Assembly: GCA_964023205.1 (NCBI GenBank)
Contig: OZ026844.1
Coordinates: 5,702,840 to 5,766,839 of the forward strand
Length of the DNA stretch: 64,000 bases
Source: Lutraria lutraria
Taxonomy: Eukaryota > Mollusca > Bivalvia > Venerida > Mactridae
Direction of reading: 5' to 3'
The position numbers and the translations under genes are program-made. Of this stretch, positions 59,619 to 64,000 are shown piece by piece; positions within the stretch are counted from its first letter, which is position 1, and the number at the start of each line of letters is the position of its first letter. Below the pieces are notes generated by a model. That model did not search any database. It saw only the letters and a program-made list of their open reading frames with translations, and was not told the origin of the DNA.

Positions 59619-60470
59619 TTACACGGTTTTAACTGTTTGATTGGATGATAAAGGTATTCTACTTTTGTTGTTGCTGTTGTTGACATACGAAGTGATGGTC
59701 TGATTTCCATAGACAATTAGTTTTTCTAACTTCGCCTCTTGTTTCATGTTTACATGATATCTCTGCTTGTGTTCCATTGTGTGTATAACTTCCCATGATG
59801 CCAACTTTTTGGAACGGTTTGGTAGATAGACACGAGTTATCCAATCATCAGTCCACCAGTTGTCAAGTTGAGGAGGATAGTAGAAGCCAAATATATGATA
59901 ATGTGTAACATGAACGAAATCAGTCGTCATTATGTTAACATTACCTTGTCTGCATGTGGGTCCAACAACACCAACATTTGGTGGATCGTTATGCTGAAGA
60001 GATTCAATACTCAGACTTGTCCACTTTGTGGTGATAAATTTCGTATCATCATTAATTCTTAATAAATAATCCATGCCGTCTTTGACTGCCCATGCTGCGA
60101 TGGTATTGGCAGCTTTAGTAAATGTGTTTCCATTAGAACTCACAATAACCACATCACGATACAATTCTCTGATGTAATCCTGATATGAAAACAGCATATC
60201 ACCATGGTCAATTCCTACGTAAATTGTATATTTATACCCAGCTTCCATTGTTTCCTTCAATGTAGTGATACTTGTATTTACAAGACTAAATGAGTATATG
60301 TTAAATGATTTGATATTGCGAGATGTTGTCGGTATTAATACTCCAACTCTGACCACGGTGTCCCGTAACTCATGATCTGTTGCTTTATAAACTTGTATAA
60401 AATTCTCCAAAAGTATCACATATAAACACACTATCAATGTCAGTATTACGAACAATGCTACGAACTTCAT
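59619..60470 (-). CDS. Type II membrane GT-A-like glycosyltransferase, copy 2
   Basis: 283 residues from ATG 60468-60470, nearly identical to copy 1 (few substitutions, e.g. VVIVSSNGNTF for VVIVVVNGSTF, TIAAWAV for TIAARAV). Same signal-anchor, NDDT and WWTDDW motifs. A stop upstream (TAG in place of a TGG codon of copy 1) supports the downstream start. Intronless and intact. The LINE RT scrap downstream (about 59330-59445, minus) is shared with copies 1 and 3. Confidence 0.7.
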   Translation of the reverse strand: MKFVALFVILTLIVCLYVILLENFIQVYKATDHELRDTVVRVGVLIPTTSRNIKSFNIYSFSLVNTSITTLKETMEAGYKYTIYVGIDHGDMLFSYQDYIRELYRDVVIVSSNGNTFTKAANTIAAWAVKDGMDYLLRINDDTKFITTKWTSLSIESLQHNDPPNVGVVGPTCRQGNVNIMTTDFVHVTHYHIFGFYYPPQLDNWWTDDWITRVYLPNRSKKLASWEVIHTMEHKQRYHVNMKQEAKLEKLIVYGNQTITSYVNNSNNKSRIPLSSNQTVKTV

Positions 60471-61209
60471 TGTACTGATCATGCACAGCGATATGTTGTA
60501 ATCAGTTGGTTTAAATCTATTAATGGAAAATGTGCATACAGTATGCAAGTTCTCTTGCTTATTGAGTGCAACTAAAGATAGAAACTACGCTTGTGAATAC
60601 CCAAAATCTGATAGACGAAACCTCTCCTCATTGGTCAAGAAAATAATGCATGTGTAGTAAATCTTTGATAAATGATCAACATAGTCTTTGATAATTCTGT
60701 ATCGACCTGTTGAAATTAATTATTGTCATATTTAAGTCTATATAAACATGTGACCCATAGAGCAGGGCCAATAATGAGCCAAGGGACATTATTTTAGCAA
60801 CTTTGTTAGAGGGTCTCTATGATGCGCTATGCCAAATATCAGACCTGCAGACCTTGTGTTTTTAGACAAAAAGTTTTCCTATATAAACCCATGTAAAAAT
60901 ATGACCCCTGGGACGGGGCCAATTATGACCCCATCGGCATTATCTTGTCGTTATGGACCATGTTGTTTAATGAATGAAATGACATTCTTTTAGCAACTTA
61001 TGTAAAGGACCTCCCAAAGACCATTCCTATTGTGTTTCTTCAAATTTGATACTGCCGTGTCAGAGAAGATGCCTTTTGAAGAAATGTGGACGGACGGACG
61101 ACGGACAAAATGGAATACAAAAATTCACCGGGAAATAAGTAGACAACGAAAGAGAGTGAAACTATACTCGAGGATTGACTCCACCAAAATGAGTTCACTT
61201 TGATAGTAG

Positions 61210-61378
61210 ATTCTTAGTAAATCTTAATTTCCACTTTACCTGCATTACAGCATATGGTAACAACAATGCTGTATCAAGCAGCCCCAGCTGAGACTTACTG
61301 ATATTTAAATCTGTCTCTAAATCAGTTTTAATCTGAAAAAGAAAAACGTTAATAGATAATTATAATATCAGATACTAC
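61210..61378 (-). pseudogene. Inverted copy of an SLC37-like exon and flanking intron
   Basis: The minus strand repeats 336-634 with one 130-bp deletion in the intron (original 483-612). The exon (61240-61332) is identical to 382-474 at all 93 positions, with acceptor and donor kept. No further exons follow on the minus strand downstream within Y copy 2, so it cannot make the transporter. Confidence 0.9.
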
Positions 61379-61790
61379 TCTATAAAACGATTTTTATAGT
61401 CCATATATTTTAAACGCTTATAATTTTATACGCTTATTATAATTCAGATTTTCACAGTAGATGGCCAAATGATTTCTTTTCAACAATGACACGTGTCAAA
61501 GTGGTAGACAAATAGATCAATTATTTCTAACAATCGACTAAATTGAATAGGTGTGAAAAACAGCGCATTCATTTCGAACTAACGCATCGTTTTATAGAGT
61601 AAAAACGTATCTGGGGACTTCAAATTCATTTCGAACTTTCGCATTTTTCGTACTATCGCATTTCGAACTTTCGCATCAAATCTATATTGAAAATAGAAGG
61701 AAATTTGCCGGGACTGACGGACGATTTCGAACTATCGCATTTTTCGAACTATTGCATTTCGGACTATCGCGTTTCAACTGTATTCATTTT
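61379..61790. repeat. TTTCGAACTATCGCAT repeats with Tigger-like right end
   Basis: An inverted pair CTCTATAAAACGAT (61378-61391) / ATCGTTTTATAGAG (61586-61599) is followed by about eight TTTCGAACTWTCGCAT-like units to 61780. The end, reverse-complemented, is CAGTTGAAACGCGATAGTCC, with TA outside. No left TIR was found. Confidence 0.6.
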
Positions 61791-62644
61791 GCACAAATTC
61801 AAACTTTTGTTTAAAGTAAAAGAGTTTGTACATAAGCCATAATAAGCAATTTTATGCTTCGTAACGTAGGTTTCCAGTGGCTTTTCTATGCATACTTCAA
61901 TAAATAATAATCATGCATTCAAGTGAAATATGACGTCCGTCAATTTAAAACATTGATTATAAAACCAATTGTTCGTAGAATGTTGAATATTTAACCACAA
62001 AGTTGTATGGCCGTATCATCATGTCTGTGTTTTATGCAGTAGTTAACGTTTTAGTGTTTCATTCCGTATGCACGAGTAAACAAATCAGTGTTAAATGTGT
62101 ACGAGAACATGACTTATAAACAGAATCACTCTTTCTTGATAAACGCAAATCTAAGGCATTTCGGAAGAAAGTAATTTATATCTGAGACCAGTCGCACGTT
62201 AGTCGTGCCAGGCAGCGTTATAATAATTATTATGACGTTACGTCAAAAAGGGATATTTTATCTTGTAACGCTAGACTGTCATTCACTTATTAAGAGGAAA
62301 AATGAAGTTTCATTAGTTTTCATAAGTTTATTAGCATATGCAACAGGCAAGTAGGCCCTTCAGTATACTTTGTACAAAACATTACATACATATATACATA
62401 AACATTTGCAGTCAATTATCGAATACTAGCAACATATTATTAACCATGATGATATCAATCCACCATTTTCAATTGGAATTATTAATCAGGAGGGAGTTCT
62501 CAGCCTGATACTAGTACTTGGGCTATGCTCATAAAAAACGTCTGACATTTTAATTTTTTACTAAATACTGAACGTTACCTTACAATTGATTTACCTGCTT
62601 TGCAAGGTTTAGAGCTCCACCCCACCGTGTTCATAAAGAATTGC
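61791..62644. other. Spacer, nothing recognised
   Basis: No gene or repeat boundary supported. Confidence 0.4.
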
Positions 62645-62905
62645 GGGTCGATCGCTGGTCGAGTGATAACGCGCTGGACTACTATACGAAAGGTCGTGGG
62701 ATCAATTCACGGTTCCGCCTTTCGAAATTTCCCCATCCCAACTACCTAGACAATTACTGTGTTTAGATTTTCACAGGAAACCGTGCACGATAAAGAACTA
62801 AGAAAACTATCCAAAAAGAGTAGGGATATAAATGCCCCGTTCTACTGTGTCTCGTCCAATGTTTAGTCGGCTCTGAAATGACCATAACTGTCGAATGGGC
62901 CATTT
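62645..62905 (+). repeat. tRNA-derived SINE, relative of 3860-4200
   Basis: CGCTGGTCGAGTGATAACGC, B-box-like GGGATCAATTCACGG, then CCCATCCCAACTACCTAGAC and GGGATATAAATGCCCCGTTC match the 3860 SINE. Confidence 0.75.
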
Positions 62906-64000
62906 TAAAAAATAAAGAATTGGGTAGATATGATAATACATCTTTACAACACAGAATTTACCAATTTTGTTACAAAAAATCATGACATTACTGTTGTATG
63001 ATGAGAATTCCACTCATTTGTTTTCACTGTAGTAGATTCAACACTATATGAGATCCATACTTATATAATTGGTAAACATTTGACAGAAATTTAAACAAAT
63101 TTTAAATTAATATTTTGATAAAATCAACATGGTGTACAACCATCCATAAAATAGCTTCATTAATTTAATTGACAAAGTAAATCAAAGCTCTGAAGGTACT
63201 GCTGTTGTACGGAACTACAAAGCAGTCAAAAGTTGAATTTCTTTGTAGGGTGAGTTTTTGAATCCGAACGATAGTTCGCACATGAATTTCGATGCAGACT
63301 TAAGTACTACTAACGCTTTTCTACACCCGCTTATATGCAGAAACTGTTGTTAAAGCTGTTCCCGTTCCATGTGCTTTCAGTACTTTGATTTATGATTCCC
63401 ATCTGATCACAAAAAGTAGTTAAGCAAATAGCATAATATCATATAGTCTACATTACCTGCCTCTTTGTATACTCAACTTTTGCAGAATGTAATATCTCAC
63501 ACATGAAGACACACTCGAAGAAAAGGTTACACGTTATAAGCATTAAATCAATCGATTACAATTTCCCGATGAACCACTTTTTTTAAATATCTGGTTGACA
63601 CACAGTTATCATCACATCGTCCATGAATTCAATGATGTCTTCTATACGTTTACAATAGAAGCTAGGAACCAGACAAATTAGCATATAAAGCACGAGGATT
63701 ATGACGTCATCCTTCCTTGAAATGCGTGTACTGATAGTAAATATTGTAGTAATCCGAGGGACAGGATTGTTTAGATTTTTTACGACTGCACGTCTAGTAT
63801 TGCTCGTTTACGATATTGCATAGCCATCTGATTTTGACTTATATGCACGTAATATTTGAATTTGTATTTATGCCATTGAACTGAAAAATATGGAACTATG
63901 TTCGTAGGCGGAAGGTTAAATTAATGGAAGCTGTTCGGTATGCAGGTTTTCAATGAAAACTGAACGATTTCTGAAATACGGTAATAACTTTATTGTTCGT
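62906..64000. other. Spacer, nothing recognised
   Basis: AT-rich with no supported ORF, RNA or repeat to the end of the window. Confidence 0.4.

Larger units (their letters stand above)
57406..61190. repeat. Segmental duplication Y, copy 2
   Basis: From 57554 collinear with 20175-25754. It lacks the 1017-bp block and the Tigger-like element of copy 1. Its left 57406-57600 is a copy of the foldback arm at 53.4-54.0 kb, truncated in copy 1. It ends CTCCACCAAAAT, as copy 1 does. Confidence 0.9.

Overview
The window is eukaryotic, AT-rich and repeat-dense. It holds multi-exon genes with GT..AG introns, tRNA-derived SINEs, APE-type LINEs, cut-and-paste transposons and many short inverted-repeat elements (MITEs). 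The tRNA-like SINEs, the GT copies and the diversity of pogo/Tigger-like MITEs are most like a bivalve mollusc. That assignment is inference from repeat style; no species is named.

Layout. 382-9523 (+) is the 3' part of a host gene for an organophosphate/sugar-phosphate antiporter of the SLC37/OPA type. Twelve exons join in frame and its introns are full of MITEs and SINEs. 9.5-13.2 kb is 3' flank with SINEs and a repeat block that recurs at 49.8-56.7 kb. 13264-17323 is a TIR element with 198-bp terminal inverted repeats; each repeat carries a start codon and a splice donor. 17.95-19.26 kb is a decayed LINE (-). 20.2-25.75 kb and 57.4-61.19 kb are two copies of one segmental duplication. Each carries an intronless type II membrane glycosyltransferase-like gene (-). 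A third, inverted copy of that gene lies at 38486-39298 (+).

26.8-35.8 kb is a LINE (A, -) split by a second LINE (B, +), with a 14-bp target-site duplication and an unbroken ORF1 frame across the scar. 35.8-37.9 kb holds an array of a 14-bp motif and a LINE ORF1 start. 39.5-41.5 kb is a patchwork of LINE and SINE fragments. About 42.0-49.6 kb is a two-gene DNA transposon: an HTH + DDE_4 transposase (+) faces a SAP-SWIM-YqaJ nuclease gene (-). This is the ISL2EU-type arrangement, and both genes are lightly broken. 52107-56350 is another 4.2-kb TIR element with a TAA target-site duplication; its unoccupied site survives in the paralogous block at 12.5 kb. At 61210-61378 a piece of the SLC37-like gene (exon plus flanking intron) reappears inverted. 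The last 2.6 kb is mostly non-coding repeat.

The only convincing host genes are the SLC37-like transporter and the glycosyltransferase-like copies. Almost everything else recognisable is mobile DNA, often nested. Because several blocks are present twice, one copy often shows the state before an insertion seen in the other.
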